Shown: positions 9,541 through 18,993, numbered from the stretch's first letter. The stretch is DNA of 64,000 nt from JAJEFO01 sp965209045 (GCA_965209045.1 CBDBPW010000003.1:1302001-1366000), one strand, 5' to 3'. Numbers and translations are program-made. The notes: generated by a model from the letters alone, not told the origin.

Positions 9541-10554
9541 TCAGTCCCCGAGCAGCTCACGAATCCCTGCATCGAGCGCTGCGGCGAATCCGGCGTCGTT
9601 GCCCGGATTGGCGGCGCAATGGCCCCAAGGCGAGTCAAAAGGTCGGAACTGTGCGTTCGACATGTGCTGCGCCTCGATCTCGTTGTCCTCGGGAGGAAAG
9701 TAGAGATCCTGCGTGCATGGCATCAGAATGGCGCGCGCCGAGATCGCACCAAGAGCGGCCTTGAAGTCGCCTTTGTAGAGCGGTCCGGCCGAGATGTCCC
9801 CGGCTTGCCATGTTGCCAGCTTTGCCAGAAGGTCGTTGGCATCCCAGCCTTCGGCATGATCGAGCTCCCAATCGACCAGAAGTTCCTCGACGGTCTCGAA
9901 TCCCAGCTCGCGATAGAGGCCCTCTCGATAGAACGTCTGCGAAAAGGCCCAGCCGGCATAGACGCGACCAAAGGCCTTCAGCCCGGCAACCGGTGCACTG
10001 TCGTAGTCGCCTCCATTCCAGGCCTGGTCGGCGCAAAGCGCCGCCTTGACTCCTTCGAGAAAGACGAAGTTGTGCGACGAGGTCTTTGCAGAGGCACAGA
10101 ACGGAAGGATCGCCTCGACCATGTCCGGGTATTGCGCCGCCCACTGATAGGACTGGCATCCGGCCATCGACCAGCCTGCGACAAGGGCAATCCTTTCGAT
10201 TCCGAGTTGATCATGAATCAGCCGGTGCTGTGCGGCAATGTTGTCCCACATCTGCACCAAGGGAAAGCGCGGCCCGTCCTGAGGAGCGGGCGTGTTCGAC
10301 GGTGACGATGAACGGCCATTGCCGAACAGGTTCGGGGTGACGATGAAATGGCGCGCAGGGTCAATGGCGCGCCCTGGCCCGAAGAAGCCCTCATTTCGGG
10401 TGTCGGTGCCCGTGTAGAATGTCGGCAAGACGATCAGGTTGTCGCGTGCGGGCGAGATCTTGCCGTAGCACCGGTAGGCCAGCTTGGCATCCTTCAGGAC
10501 TTCACCGGACAGAAGCGGAAAGTCCCCAAGTTCAAGAATCTGATGGTCCGGCAT
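9541..10554 (-). CDS. Alpha/beta hydrolase of the homoserine O-acetyltransferase (MetX-like) family
   Basis: A 337-residue alpha/beta-fold protein with the nucleophile elbow GWSMAG (Ser near residue 133), an acid in CTQDLYFPPE and a catalytic His in PWGHCAANPG. These form a MetX-like triad, and the N-terminal lines (LAYRCYGKISPARDN, GTDTRNEGFFGPGRAIDP) fit the same family. Classic MetX acetylates homoserine, but this protein sits at the end of the amine-glutamylation cluster. It may instead hydrolyse or transfer an acyl group in that pathway; that is inference. It follows the glutamine-synthetase-like gene on the same strand after about 70 bp. Confidence 0.85.
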   Translation of the reverse strand: MPDHQILELGDFPLLSGEVLKDAKLAYRCYGKISPARDNLIVLPTFYTGTDTRNEGFFGPGRAIDPARHFIVTPNLFGNGRSSSPSNTPAPQDGPRFPLVQMWDNIAAQHRLIHDQLGIERIALVAGWSMAGCQSYQWAAQYPDMVEAILPFCASAKTSSHNFVFLEGVKAALCADQAWNGGDYDSAPVAGLKAFGRVYAGWAFSQTFYREGLYRELGFETVEELLVDWELDHAEGWDANDLLAKLATWQAGDISAGPLYKGDFKAALGAISARAILMPCTQDLYFPPEDNEIEAQHMSNAQFRPFDSPWGHCAANPGNDAGFAAALDAGIRELLGD

Positions 10555-10623
10555 TGCCGCCCTCCTCCACCTGGACAGATTCCCTGTATCCGGCTTGCAC
10601 GGGGCAACCCGACAGCCGGGATC

Positions 10624-12063
10624 TCAATAGAGCCGCAGGTATTCCTTGACTTCCCAGTCAGTGACCGACTGGTGATAGCGTTCCCATTCATCAGCCTTGT
10701 ATTCGAGGTAGGACTTGAGCATGACCTTGCCTAGGACGTGTTCGGCCGTCTTGTCTTGCCGCAGAGCCTCCATTGCATGGAACAGGGTGCGCGGCAGGCG
10801 CCGGACTCCCAGGTCAGCCAGCTCGGCCTCGGTCTTCGCGTAGAGATCGAAGTCGGTCGGATTGCCGGGATCGGTCTTGTTCTCGATCCCTTGCACCATG
10901 CAGGCCAGGTGCATCGCCATCGCCAGATAGACGTTCATCGTCATGTCGCAGGCCCGGTTTTCAATGCAGAATCGGTTCTGCGGAAGCCGGAGCTGTGCCG
11001 ATCGGTTGTTGAAGCCGTAGGCGATGTTGGTTGGGGCCCAGGTCACGGTGCCGCCCTCGAATCCGCCGACACGAGGGACCAGGCCGTTATAGGAGTTCAC
11101 TGTCGGGCATGTGATCGCGGTGATCGCCTCCGCGTGCTGCAACACCCCGCCCACGGCCCAGCGACACTCGTCGCTCCAGTCGCCACCCACGGTCTTGAAA
11201 ATGTTCTCACCCGGCCGGCTTTCATGACTGATCGAGACGTTGATGTGCGCGCCCGACCGCCAATCGCCCAAGGTAGGCTTCGGCATGAATGTCACGAACA
11301 GGCCATGTGTCTTGGCCACCTCCTTGAGCAGGATGCGCAGAAACACGAAGCGGTCAGACATTTCCAGCATGTTGGTATAGTGAAAATCCAGTTCGAACTG
11401 CGAATAGCCACCCTCGCAGACGACGTCATGCAGGTTCCAGCCGAGCCTCTCGAGGTGGTCTATCATGTCCTTGAGGAAGGGCATCGAATCGATCGAGTAT
11501 TCGATGTCATAGCCGAATGCCTGCCGACGCGGGCGTACGCCGGCTGCAGGGTCGTCGTCAAAGGCCTTGACCGGCAGGCCGTTCTCGTCGTGCTTCATGA
11601 CGATGAACTCCGGTTCCACTCCGGCGTGGGTGCGATAGCCCTTCAGGGCCGCCTCCTGCATCGTGCGTCTCAACGCCTGGCGTGGGCAGACATTGTAGGG
11701 TGCATCCTCCCAGTAGAGATCGGAAATGATGATCGCCATCGACCTGTCCCACGGACAGACGTAAACGGCGTCGAGATCCGGAACCACCACCTGGTCGCTG
11801 TCGGCGGGAGTGAGTTCGGGCACGTAAGAGACCGAGTGCACGGCAAATTGAGGCCCCTTGCCAAGGCACAGTTCTTCGAATTCGCGCATCGGCACCGGTT
11901 TCGTCTTGGGGATGCCATGCATGTCGATCCACGCGCCCATCACGTATTTGACGCCTGCGTCCTCCAGACGCTTCCTGACCTCGGGAATTCTCGGCCGGTT
12001 CCGCTCGACCGCGTCACGAAAACTCTCGTAGTATATTCTGTCGTTCACATTTGCCTCGGGCAT
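10624..12063 (-). CDS. Glutamine-synthetase-like ligase (type III / gamma-glutamylmethylamide synthetase family)
   Basis: About 479 residues. The GS catalytic domain is clear: AGVEPEFIV (metal-binding Glu), GAHINVSIS (metal/ATP His-containing motif), TNIAYGFNNRSAQLRLP (substrate Arg region) and the ENRACD motif. N-terminally it has GVKYVMGAWIDMHGIPKTKP, as in type III glutamate-ammonia ligases and the GMA synthetases used in methylamine use. With the glxBCD-like genes upstream it would glutamylate ammonia or an amine with ATP. Start at 12063 is preferred over 12081 because AGGAG lies 8 nt upstream. The real amine is unknown. Confidence 0.88.
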   Translation of the reverse strand: MPEANVNDRIYYESFRDAVERNRPRIPEVRKRLEDAGVKYVMGAWIDMHGIPKTKPVPMREFEELCLGKGPQFAVHSVSYVPELTPADSDQVVVPDLDAVYVCPWDRSMAIIISDLYWEDAPYNVCPRQALRRTMQEAALKGYRTHAGVEPEFIVMKHDENGLPVKAFDDDPAAGVRPRRQAFGYDIEYSIDSMPFLKDMIDHLERLGWNLHDVVCEGGYSQFELDFHYTNMLEMSDRFVFLRILLKEVAKTHGLFVTFMPKPTLGDWRSGAHINVSISHESRPGENIFKTVGGDWSDECRWAVGGVLQHAEAITAITCPTVNSYNGLVPRVGGFEGGTVTWAPTNIAYGFNNRSAQLRLPQNRFCIENRACDMTMNVYLAMAMHLACMVQGIENKTDPGNPTDFDLYAKTEAELADLGVRRLPRTLFHAMEALRQDKTAEHVLGKVMLKSYLEYKADEWERYHQSVTDWEVKEYLRLY

Positions 12064-12619
12064 TTGACTTCTCCTGTACATGTCTCGTCGCTCACGCCGT
12101 CAAGTTCGGGTCGCAGCGGCGCTGGAATCTTGAAGGTCCGGACCGCCGGTCGCCAAAATCCGGCCGCCTGATCCGCTCTGCCGGGTTCCGCAATTGCCGG
12201 TGCCTCTGCAAGGTCCAGGATCAGCAGCATGGATGCCCTGCATTCCGGGCTTGCGAAAAGGGTGTTTCCGGTCGTGACTCCAGGCGGATTTGAGGATGCC
12301 GCCGGTCTCGCCCGCCTCGTGCCGATTGCAGTACACCGATGGGGCTGGTCCGGCGGATACGGCAAGCATCGTCGAAGTCACTGATGCATTTCATGTCATC
12401 GTGAACCATGCAGAACTTGACTTCCTGGAATTCCACGAACCCGCCGCAGGCCGCTTCACGGGACATGATGAGGTCCATGATGGTCCCGATGCGACCATGC
12501 ATCGCCTTGCCGACCGGCAAGTCCACGGAATTTCGGACGCAGGTGCAGCTCGGATCCAGCGCCCTCCTGAACTCACAGATCTTGACGGGTTCATGCTGCA
12601 TTGACCTGTCGTGCATCGG
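12064..12619. other. 540-bp interval with no confident gene
   Basis: Between the glyoxalase-family gene and the ligase gene. One minus-strand frame, starting at 12601 (MQHEPVKICEF) and ending at 12221, encodes about 126 residues with several cysteines. I recognise no family and the composition does not distinguish it from chance. It could hold the promoter of the ligase-hydrolase pair. Confidence 0.25.
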
Positions 12620-13063
12620 TCAGGCTCCATCCTTGGCCATGTGTTTCAGGATGGATTCGTTGAGTTCAACCTTGTAGCCATCCGGGTCCTCACAAAACGC
12701 AATCACGCGCGTGCCGCCCTTCATCGGTCCGGGCGGGCGGGTGATGTTGACACCCGCAGCGGCCAGTTCTTCGCACGCCTTGTAGACATCCGGGGTTTCG
12801 ATGCAGATGTGGCCCCAGCCATCGCCCTTTTCGTATGGCTCCTCCTGCTCCCAGTTCGCTGTCAATTCCAGTGTCGGGAACTCCGCCTCGGGGCCGTAGC
12901 CGATGAAAGTGTTGGTGAACTTGCCCTCGGGATAGTCAGTGCGGCGCAAGACCGTCATGCCAAGAATGCCGCAATAGAATTGCAGCGACTTGTCCATGTC
13001 CATCACGCGCATCATCGTGTGCGCCAGACGGAATCCGCGTGAGATTTCGGGGAGGTCGGTCAT
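12620..13063 (-). CDS. gloA: Glyoxalase I family protein (lactoylglutathione lyase-like)
   Basis: A 147-residue vicinal-oxygen-chelate protein. The four metal ligands of glyoxalase I are all in place: His in LAHTMMRV, Glu in TLELTANW, His in GWGHICIE, and Glu in YKVELNESI. Length and the GTRVIAFCEDPDGYK signature fit GloA, which isomerises the hemithioacetal of methylglyoxal and glutathione. Its place 17 bp after a Rieske oxygenase gene suggests a shared transcript and perhaps a role in detoxifying an aldehyde made by the pathway (inference). Confidence 0.9.
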   Translation of the reverse strand: MTDLPEISRGFRLAHTMMRVMDMDKSLQFYCGILGMTVLRRTDYPEGKFTNTFIGYGPEAEFPTLELTANWEQEEPYEKGDGWGHICIETPDVYKACEELAAAGVNITRPPGPMKGGTRVIAFCEDPDGYKVELNESILKHMAKDGA

Positions 13064-13079
13064 AAGGAGATTCCTTTGG

Positions 13080-14192
13080 TCAATTGCTGCTGCGGCCGAT
13101 CAGGTCACGAGCCACGAGAGACTGAAAGGCATGGACGCTGTCTTCCCAGACCGGGGACAAGACACCCCCGGTATCGGAAACCTCTGATGCCCGGCCCACC
13201 TGCAATCGTTCGACCATTGCATGGTCTTCCTTGTGAACATCCCACCAGAGCCGCTTCAAGTCCTCGATCTCGCTTGCGCTCAACTGCTCGCCACCTGTCG
13301 TGTACAGCCCGCGCTTCTGCTTCATCGTGCCAGGGCCGGTCGGGATGTTGAGATATGCCCCCAACTGATCCGGAAAGTACCGGCCGAGGATAAAGTTCGG
13401 ATAGAGCGCCAGGTATCGCGAGCTGACGGCCAGGCTGCCCGAGGTGCCGGCCTCTTCCTCCAGGTCCACGGCACTGCCCATGCAGTTGCCGTCAATGATC
13501 GTGTAGTGATCGGCCAAAGGCTGGTCGGTGGTCGAACTGTGAACGAACTGCACGTGATACGGTTCGATGAAATTCTCCATGATGAACTTCCAGTTCGTCG
13601 AGATCTCGCCGAAGTCCAATGTGCCGATGCAATCGACATTCCCCCAGTCGATCCCCCCGAGCCGCTTGATCAGCGACCCGGCATAGTCCTCGAAGTGCGG
13701 TGCCTCACCGCTGACATTGACGAAGATCCAGTCCTGCCAGACATGGGTTCGCACGGAAACCAGGCCGTTGCGCGACTTTTCGAAACCCTTGGCTTCATGC
13801 CGCCCGGTACCGCCAAAATGCGGCGAGGCCCTCAGCGTTCCATTCAGGTCGTACGCCCAGGCATGGTAGGGACAACGGATGAGCTTTCCGACATTTCCTG
13901 GCTTGTCGACAAGTGTCAGACACCGGTGGCGGCAGACGTTGTGGAAGGCCTTGATCTCGCCCTCGCCATTGCGCACCATGAGCAACGGCCGCCCTGCCAC
14001 GGTCACGGGCACGGCATCACCGGCTTCCTTCAGCTCATGTGCGAATCCGATACAGACCCAATTCCGGGCAAGGACGGACTGGCACTCGGCATTCCAGAAT
14101 TCCACGTCCCTGTAGGCTGCCGCCGGAAGCCCGCGCTTGGGCTCCATGTCTTCGAGGAATGGCTGCAGCAGGGTTCGCATTTCGCTCGTCAT
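13080..14192 (-). CDS. Rieske non-heme iron oxygenase, alpha subunit
   Basis: About 370 residues. The Rieske [2Fe-2S] site is CRHRC with CPYHAWAYDL 19-20 residues later (C-x-H ... C-x2-H). The mononuclear iron site is ENFIEPYHVQFVHSS. The pattern fits single-component alpha subunits of the glycine betaine/carnitine/choline monooxygenase group, which demethylate or cleave quaternary or tertiary amines. This matches the neighbouring amine-handling genes. The frame is open to 14330, but MTSEMRTLL at 14192 is the likely start because preceding residues are unlike the family. No reductase partner is seen in the window, so electrons must come from elsewhere. Confidence 0.88.
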   Translation of the reverse strand: MTSEMRTLLQPFLEDMEPKRGLPAAAYRDVEFWNAECQSVLARNWVCIGFAHELKEAGDAVPVTVAGRPLLMVRNGEGEIKAFHNVCRHRCLTLVDKPGNVGKLIRCPYHAWAYDLNGTLRASPHFGGTGRHEAKGFEKSRNGLVSVRTHVWQDWIFVNVSGEAPHFEDYAGSLIKRLGGIDWGNVDCIGTLDFGEISTNWKFIMENFIEPYHVQFVHSSTTDQPLADHYTIIDGNCMGSAVDLEEEAGTSGSLAVSSRYLALYPNFILGRYFPDQLGAYLNIPTGPGTMKQKRGLYTTGGEQLSASEIEDLKRLWWDVHKEDHAMVERLQVGRASEVSDTGGVLSPVWEDSVHAFQSLVARDLIGRSSN

Positions 14193-14847
14193 TCTTCTGA
14201 CCGTCTGCGCGCTTGAGGTTTGACCTCGATCGTTTGTCCAATCGGCAATGGGTGTCTTGCTTGCCCGCAGTGAACTTCGAGATTGGCACGCTGTCCAGAG
14301 TTCTTGTCTTTTTCGCAGACTTTTTTTCACGAAATCGTAGCGGTTTGATTAATTCTTGATCAAAATTTGAACATTTCGCAGCCGGGACGCTGCAAACGAT
14401 CCGATCTCGTCTGCCTGATGCGGCCGGCCGTTCGCATCCGCACGAATCAAGCGACTGACCCGACGACGGGACCGCCTGCAATCCGGGCGAAGGCGTGCCG
14501 GGAGAAACGGGTGCAAGAGCGTGAACGGCGCGACTGCAGCACTCGGGTGACCGGCCCCGCCCGGCAAAGTGCTTCCTGAGTGACCGTCCTCTGGCACGAC
14601 CCTGTCGGTCAGTGGGCGGCGCACAGGCCGTCTCCAGCACCTTCCTCGCTTGAATTGCCGACAACTGCGCAGTTGGTGCAGCCAAAACCACGGATGCACG
14701 CGGCCAGCGCAGGACGCGGCGGGGATGCCTGAAGCCCGGGACGCATGGGGGCTGGAACCAGGCAGCGCAGGTCTCTTCGTCCCGTCTGCCGACGCTCAAG
14801 GAAATCAGCGGAATTGCGGCCCGGGCCGGCCCTGACAGGGGTCTCCC
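14193..14847. other. 650-bp intergenic region upstream of the Rieske gene
   Basis: No convincing gene. It contains an AT-rich patch (about 14305-14375) with the tract ACTTTTTTTCAC at 14319-14330, 127 bp before the Rieske start. This is the likely promoter and operator zone of the Rieske-glyoxalase transcript. The remainder is GC-rich with no recognised feature. Confidence 0.4.
14319..14330 (-). promoter_or_regulatory. A-tract motif shared with the mgsA upstream region
   Basis: Read on the minus strand as GTGAAAAAAAGT, inside an AT-rich promoter-like patch upstream of the Rieske gene. A near-identical GAGAAAAAAAGT lies upstream of the glutamine amidotransferase gene at 17849-17860. It may be a binding site for the XRE-cupin regulator encoded between them and the TRAP genes, or simply an upstream element that helps RNA polymerase bind. 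Confidence 0.3.
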
Positions 14848-16185
14848 CTAGAATCCACCCTTTCCTGGGTACCAATCCGTTCCTGCCAAGGGCACCTTGG
14901 CCATTGCTGCAGCTTCCATGGTAAGGGCACAGAGATCCTCGGCCTCGAAATTGCGCAACCGATTGTGGCCACAGGCCCGAGCGATCGTTTGCGCCTCAAG
15001 CGTCATGACCTTGAGATAGTTGCGAAGCCGCCGCCCGGCCTCCACCGGGTCCAGTCTGGCAGCCAGGTCCGGATCCTGTGTGGTAATGCCCGCCGGGTCC
15101 AGCCCTTCATGCCAGTCGTCGTAGGCACCCGAGGTGGAACCCAGCTCCTGGTATTCTGACTCCCACTTGGGGTCATTGTCCCCCATTGCGATGAGTGCCG
15201 CCGTGCCGATGGCGACAGCGTCCGCACCGAGTGCCAGTGCCTTTGCCACGTCCGCCCCGCTCCGGATTCCGCCCGATATCACCAGTTGCACCTCGCGATG
15301 CACGTCCAGGTCCTGAAGCGCGTGCACGGCAGGACGGATGCAGGACAGCGTGGGCAAACCCACATGTTCGATGAACACGTCCTGCGTTGCCGCGGTGCCG
15401 CCCTGCATGCCGTCCATGACCACCACGTCGGCACCGGCCTTCACTGCCAAGGCAGTGTCGTAATAGGGTCGCGTCGCGCCGACCTTGACGTATATCGGAA
15501 CCCGCCAGTCCGTGATCTCCCGCAGTTCAAGGATCTTGATCTCGAGATCGTCCGGCCCCGTCCAATCGGGATGGCGGCACGCAGAGCGCTGATCGATCCC
15601 CTTGGGCAGCGTTCGCATCTCCGCCACGCGGTCGGAAATCTTCTGACCCAGGAGCATCCCCCCTCCGCCGGGCTTGGCACCCTGCCCTACGACGACCTCG
15701 ATGGCATCTGCCAGGCGCAAGTCGTTGGGGTTCATGCCGTAGCGCGAAGGCAAGTACTGATAGACCAGCCTGGACGAGTGCCGCCGCTCCTCGGGCGTCA
15801 TGCCGCCGTCGCCCGTAGTGGTTGACGTGCCGGCGGCCGACGCGCCGCGTCCGAGCGCCTCCTTTGCCGGCCCTGACAGCGCGCCGAAACTCATCCCTGC
15901 GATGGTGATCGGGATGTCCAGCTCGATCGGATTCCGTGCAAATCGAGTGCCCAGCGTCACCGAGGTGTCGCAACGCTCGCGATACCCTTCCAGCGGATAC
16001 CGTGACACCGACGCGCCAAGAAACAGCAGGTCGTCGAAATTCGGCACGCGGCGCTTGGCGCCGCCGCCGCGGATGTCGTAGATTCCTGTGGCGGCAGCAC
16101 GCCGAATCTCGGCATTGACTTCATTGGTGAATGTCGCCGACTGGATCGGCAGGGTTCGGGGAATCGCGGTGTCATTGCCTTTCAT
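14848..16185 (-). CDS. glxD: FMN-binding glutamate synthase family protein (GlxD / N-methylglutamate synthase MgsC-like)
   Basis: About 445 residues forming the FMN/Fe-S TIM-barrel of glutamate synthase. Visible are ITIAGMSFGALSGPAKEALG, TSTTTGDGGMTPEER, QGAKPGGGGMLLG, VVMDGMQGGTAATQ and the glycine-rich phosphate-binding loop LVISGGIRSGADVAKALALGA. In the GlxBCD/MgsABC group this subunit makes glutamate or N-methylglutamate from a glutamyl-amide. It starts 11 bp after the GlxC-like gene; I use MKGNDTAIP at 16185, not the longer frame from 16296 that would overlap the previous gene. Confidence 0.9.
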   Translation of the reverse strand: MKGNDTAIPRTLPIQSATFTNEVNAEIRRAAATGIYDIRGGGAKRRVPNFDDLLFLGASVSRYPLEGYRERCDTSVTLGTRFARNPIELDIPITIAGMSFGALSGPAKEALGRGASAAGTSTTTGDGGMTPEERRHSSRLVYQYLPSRYGMNPNDLRLADAIEVVVGQGAKPGGGGMLLGQKISDRVAEMRTLPKGIDQRSACRHPDWTGPDDLEIKILELREITDWRVPIYVKVGATRPYYDTALAVKAGADVVVMDGMQGGTAATQDVFIEHVGLPTLSCIRPAVHALQDLDVHREVQLVISGGIRSGADVAKALALGADAVAIGTAALIAMGDNDPKWESEYQELGSTSGAYDDWHEGLDPAGITTQDPDLAARLDPVEAGRRLRNYLKVMTLEAQTIARACGHNRLRNFEAEDLCALTMEAAAMAKVPLAGTDWYPGKGGF

Positions 16186-16195
16186 GCCCAACTCC

Positions 16196-16879
16196 CTAGT
16201 AGTCTGCGGCGTTGTCGATGTCGAAATTGTAGAGCTTGCGGGCCGAGCCGTAGCGCCTGAACTCCTCCGGCCCAGCTTGCAGGCTCGCCCGTTCAAGCAG
16301 GTCCGTCAGGATGTCGACATGCTCCGGCCGCATTTCCTTTTCCATGCAGTCCGCGCCGAGGCTCTTGACCGAACCACGCACAAAGAGCCGCGCCTCGTAG
16401 ATCGAGTCCCCCAGCGCATCACCTGCATCGCCGCACACTACGAGATTTCCAGCCTGTGCCATGAAGGCCGACATGTGCCCGACATTGCCGTGCACCACGA
16501 TGTCGATTCCCTTCATCGATATGCCGCAGCGCGAGGAGGCGTTGCCCTTGATCACCAGCAGCCCGCCATGCCCGGTGGCGCCCGCATACTGGCTGGCATC
16601 GCCCTCGACCAGGACGGAACCCGACATCATGTTTTCGGCAACTCCGGGACCTACCGAGCCTTCGACCCTGATGGTTGCGCCTTGGTTCATCCCTGCACAA
16701 TAGTACCCGGTCGAGCCCTTGACGACGATCTCGAGGGGCGCGTCCAACCCAACGGCAATCGCATGGCTGCCCCTTGGGTTCACCACTTCCCAGCTGGTCT
16801 GGTTGGTTTCCTCGCTCTGCGCATGCAGAATTGAATTCAGCCCCCGAAGGCCCCTTTCGGCGAGATCGTATGTCTGCAT
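16196..16879 (-). CDS. glxC: Glutamate synthase GXGXG-domain protein (GlxC / MgsB-like)
   Basis: About 227 residues made mostly of the right-handed beta-helix found at the C-terminus of glutamate synthase large subunits. The repeated Gly pattern is clear: YYCAGMNQGATIRVEGSVG, DASQYAGATGHGGLLVIKG, VHGNVGHMSAF, NLVVCGDAGDALG. This subunit links the amidotransferase and FMN subunits in the GlxBCD/MgsABC complex. It starts 1 bp after the amidotransferase stop, with GGAG 8 nt before MQTYDLAERG, so the two are almost certainly co-translated. Confidence 0.9.
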   Translation of the reverse strand: MQTYDLAERGLRGLNSILHAQSEETNQTSWEVVNPRGSHAIAVGLDAPLEIVVKGSTGYYCAGMNQGATIRVEGSVGPGVAENMMSGSVLVEGDASQYAGATGHGGLLVIKGNASSRCGISMKGIDIVVHGNVGHMSAFMAQAGNLVVCGDAGDALGDSIYEARLFVRGSVKSLGADCMEKEMRPEHVDILTDLLERASLQAGPEEFRRYGSARKLYNFDIDNAADY

Positions 16880-16880
16880 C

Positions 16881-17777
16881 TCAATGACTCCAGAAATAGA
16901 CGGTCGCCGGTTCTGGCTCCCAGACGCTTGCATCGTCAATTCCTGGAAGGCTCACCAGCGCCCGGTACTCGCTGCCAAAGGCCACGTACCGGCTTGTTTC
17001 AGCCATCACGGCCGGTTTGCAGGCGATGGGATCTCGCAAAACGCCAAAGCCATCCCTCGTGCCGACGACAAAAGTGAAGAACCCGTCGAGGTCCTCCAGC
17101 GAGCTGTCCAGTGCTTCGCGAAGCGAAGCGCCATTCTGCATCTTCCAGGTCAGGTATGCGGCTCCGACTTCGGTATCGTTCATCGACTCGATCCGAACCC
17201 CCTTGCGGCTGAGCTTGCGACGCAGGTCATTGTGGTTCGAGAGTGATCCGTTGTGCACCAGGCACTGATCCGCCCCCGTGGAATACGGGTGCGCCCCTTC
17301 TGTCGTCACCGCGGATTCCGTGGCCATGCGGGTATGTCCGATGCCATGCGTTCCTTCCATTCGGGACAGCGCGAAACGGTCAGCAACGTCCTTAGGAAGC
17401 CCAACCTCCTTGTAGATCTCGATGACTTCGCCGTCGGACATCACCCGAATCCCCGGACGCAGTTCGTGGAGCGCACTCCGTGCGGCACTGATCTTGCATG
17501 CTTCCAGTTCCAGCACCGCATGCGTGTCTTTGCGGCGAATTTCGACCTCCGTGTCCACGGCCTGTCCCAGCCTCAGCGCGAGGTTGTCAAAGTCACTATC
17601 AGGCTGGTCCGACTGCACTGTCAGTTTTCCGACGCCTCGCCTGCCTCTGCCGTAGATCGCAATGCCTGCACTGTCAGGCCCCCGGTCCGACATGGTTGTC
17701 AGCATCTGCGTCAGCATCTCGCCCAGGTTGGGCTCAAGCTCCTTGTCCTTGAGGAACAGCCCTACAATACCGCACAT
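16881..17777 (-). CDS. glxB: Class II glutamine amidotransferase (GlxB / MgsA-like)
   Basis: A 298-residue protein that starts MCGIVGLF, so after Met removal Cys becomes the N-terminal nucleophile of a class II (Ntn) amidotransferase. Further motifs are SDRGPDSAG, GIGHTRMATES and LVHNGSLSNH, as in PurF/GltB amidotransferase domains. It is the first gene of the three-gene glxBCD/mgsABC set and would release ammonia, or process a glutamyl-amide, for the partner subunits. An AT-rich patch about 75 bp upstream may be the promoter. Confidence 0.92.
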   Translation of the reverse strand: MCGIVGLFLKDKELEPNLGEMLTQMLTTMSDRGPDSAGIAIYGRGRRGVGKLTVQSDQPDSDFDNLALRLGQAVDTEVEIRRKDTHAVLELEACKISAARSALHELRPGIRVMSDGEVIEIYKEVGLPKDVADRFALSRMEGTHGIGHTRMATESAVTTEGAHPYSTGADQCLVHNGSLSNHNDLRRKLSRKGVRIESMNDTEVGAAYLTWKMQNGASLREALDSSLEDLDGFFTFVVGTRDGFGVLRDPIACKPAVMAETSRYVAFGSEYRALVSLPGIDDASVWEPEPATVYFWSH

Positions 17778-17848
17778 GGATCGAATCCCTTCTTCGCGCC
17801 GCAGGCGCGAGTCTATCGAATCTCATGCCAATGCACTACCCGAAAGAA

Positions 17849-17860
17849 ACTTTTTTTCTC
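17849..17860 (-). promoter_or_regulatory. A-tract motif upstream of glxB, shared with the Rieske promoter region
   Basis: GAGAAAAAAAGT on the minus strand, 72 bp before the glxB start, between it and the XRE-cupin regulator gene. It matches 11 of 12 positions of the motif at 14319-14330. Being found twice in one cluster hints at common control. Confidence 0.3.
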
Positions 17861-17941
17861 AATACGAACAACTGTCGATTGAATCGAGTTCTCATCCAAC
17901 AAGAGTGTCCAGCGACGGACGGAGGCCTGACCTCGTCAATC

Positions 17942-18571
17942 TCAGCGTGACTGCCGATAGGAAATCACGGACAGGTACCTGGCCGGCAGCTTGACCAGAA
18001 CCTCCGGGCCGTGCGGCGCATCCGCGTCGAAGAACAGGGTGTCTCCGGGCTTCAGGGAGAAGATCCTTTCACCGTGGCGATAGTCGACTTCGCCTTCCAG
18101 CATGTACAGCATCTCGATTCCGTCGTGCTGAAAGGTCGGGAACACGTCCGACTGTTCCGCCAGCGTAATCAGGTAAGGCTCGACCACAACCCCGCTGGTG
18201 TTGTTTGCAAGGTGACCAAGCAAGTTGTATTGGTGCCCGGCCCGGGTTCCGGCCCTCCTGGTCTCGACCCCGCTGCCGGATCGAGTCAGGACGGCCTCCC
18301 GAGTGTCGTCGAAACCCGTGAACAACGAGCTGAGAGGAATGTTCAGCACGCTCGCAAGGCTTTGCAGAGTGGTGAGCGACGGAGAGATCCTGCCATTTTC
18401 GATCTTTGACAACATCCCAGCTGACAGACCGGTGGAGGACGCCAGATCAGACACGGTCATGCACCTCTGATGGCGAACTGCGCGCACTTCGCGCCCGATG
18501 GCTCGCTCGAGATTCCTGTCGACACCTTCCCGAACCCTGTGCGGGTCCTGTGACAGTTCCGGTTGTCTCAC
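17942..18571 (-). CDS. XRE family regulator with C-terminal cupin sensor domain
   Basis: About 209 residues with an N-terminal helix-turn-helix (MTVSDLASSTGLSAGMLSKIENGRISPSLTTL) and a C-terminal double-stranded beta-helix cupin (HDGIEMLYMLEGEVDYRHGERIFSLKPGDTLFFDADAPHG). Such regulators often control amine, polyamine or amino-acid genes by binding a small ligand in the cupin. The frame extends to 18721, but a GTG at 18571 (VRQPELSQ) gives the usual family length; the start is uncertain. It lies between the TRAP genes and glxB on the same strand and is the obvious local regulator. Confidence 0.88.
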   Translation of the reverse strand: MRQPELSQDPHRVREGVDRNLERAIGREVRAVRHQRCMTVSDLASSTGLSAGMLSKIENGRISPSLTTLQSLASVLNIPLSSLFTGFDDTREAVLTRSGSGVETRRAGTRAGHQYNLLGHLANNTSGVVVEPYLITLAEQSDVFPTFQHDGIEMLYMLEGEVDYRHGERIFSLKPGDTLFFDADAPHGPEVLVKLPARYLSVISYRQSR

Positions 18572-18993
18572 GGTGCATTCGCCCGGCTGTTGAACGTTGC
18601 TCTTTGTCCGACAACGCTCGGTCTGGATCAACCCACAACTGATGACGGTAGCGGTCGACGGCAGATCGGGGACTTCGCCATGAGCAGTTGCGGAAACCAG
18701 TTCCCCGTCCTGCAGCTTCAAGCAAGATCGTCGTCAATCGAGCCCGGTGCGAAGGTGCGGCCCTGCAAGTTCATCCTGGCATGCCACCTCCATTGCGTCC
18801 CCCAGGATTGCCCGTCTTCCTGGGCAAGGCAAACCAATTGGCGCCCGAGATCTCTTCCAAGTTCAGGACAGCCGAGCTTGAAGCATTGCGGCATCCTCAA
18901 AGCCAATCACGGGCGGTGCTGACAATTGGCACGTGCTGGCCAGCCAGGTCGGCACGGCACGCCTGGACGCGCGCTTGCTCCCGGCACACTCCC
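18572..18993. other. Interval between dctM and the XRE regulator, no gene seen
   Basis: About 420 bp. The reading frame of the XRE gene extends a further 150 bp into it, but no domain is visible there. Nothing else recognisable; it likely holds the regulator's promoter. Confidence 0.3.

Noticed and set aside
14035..14799. 254-residue minus-strand frame upstream of the Rieske gene
   Set aside because: It overlaps the Rieske start in another frame and has no family resemblance; the AT-rich stretch inside it looks like a promoter.
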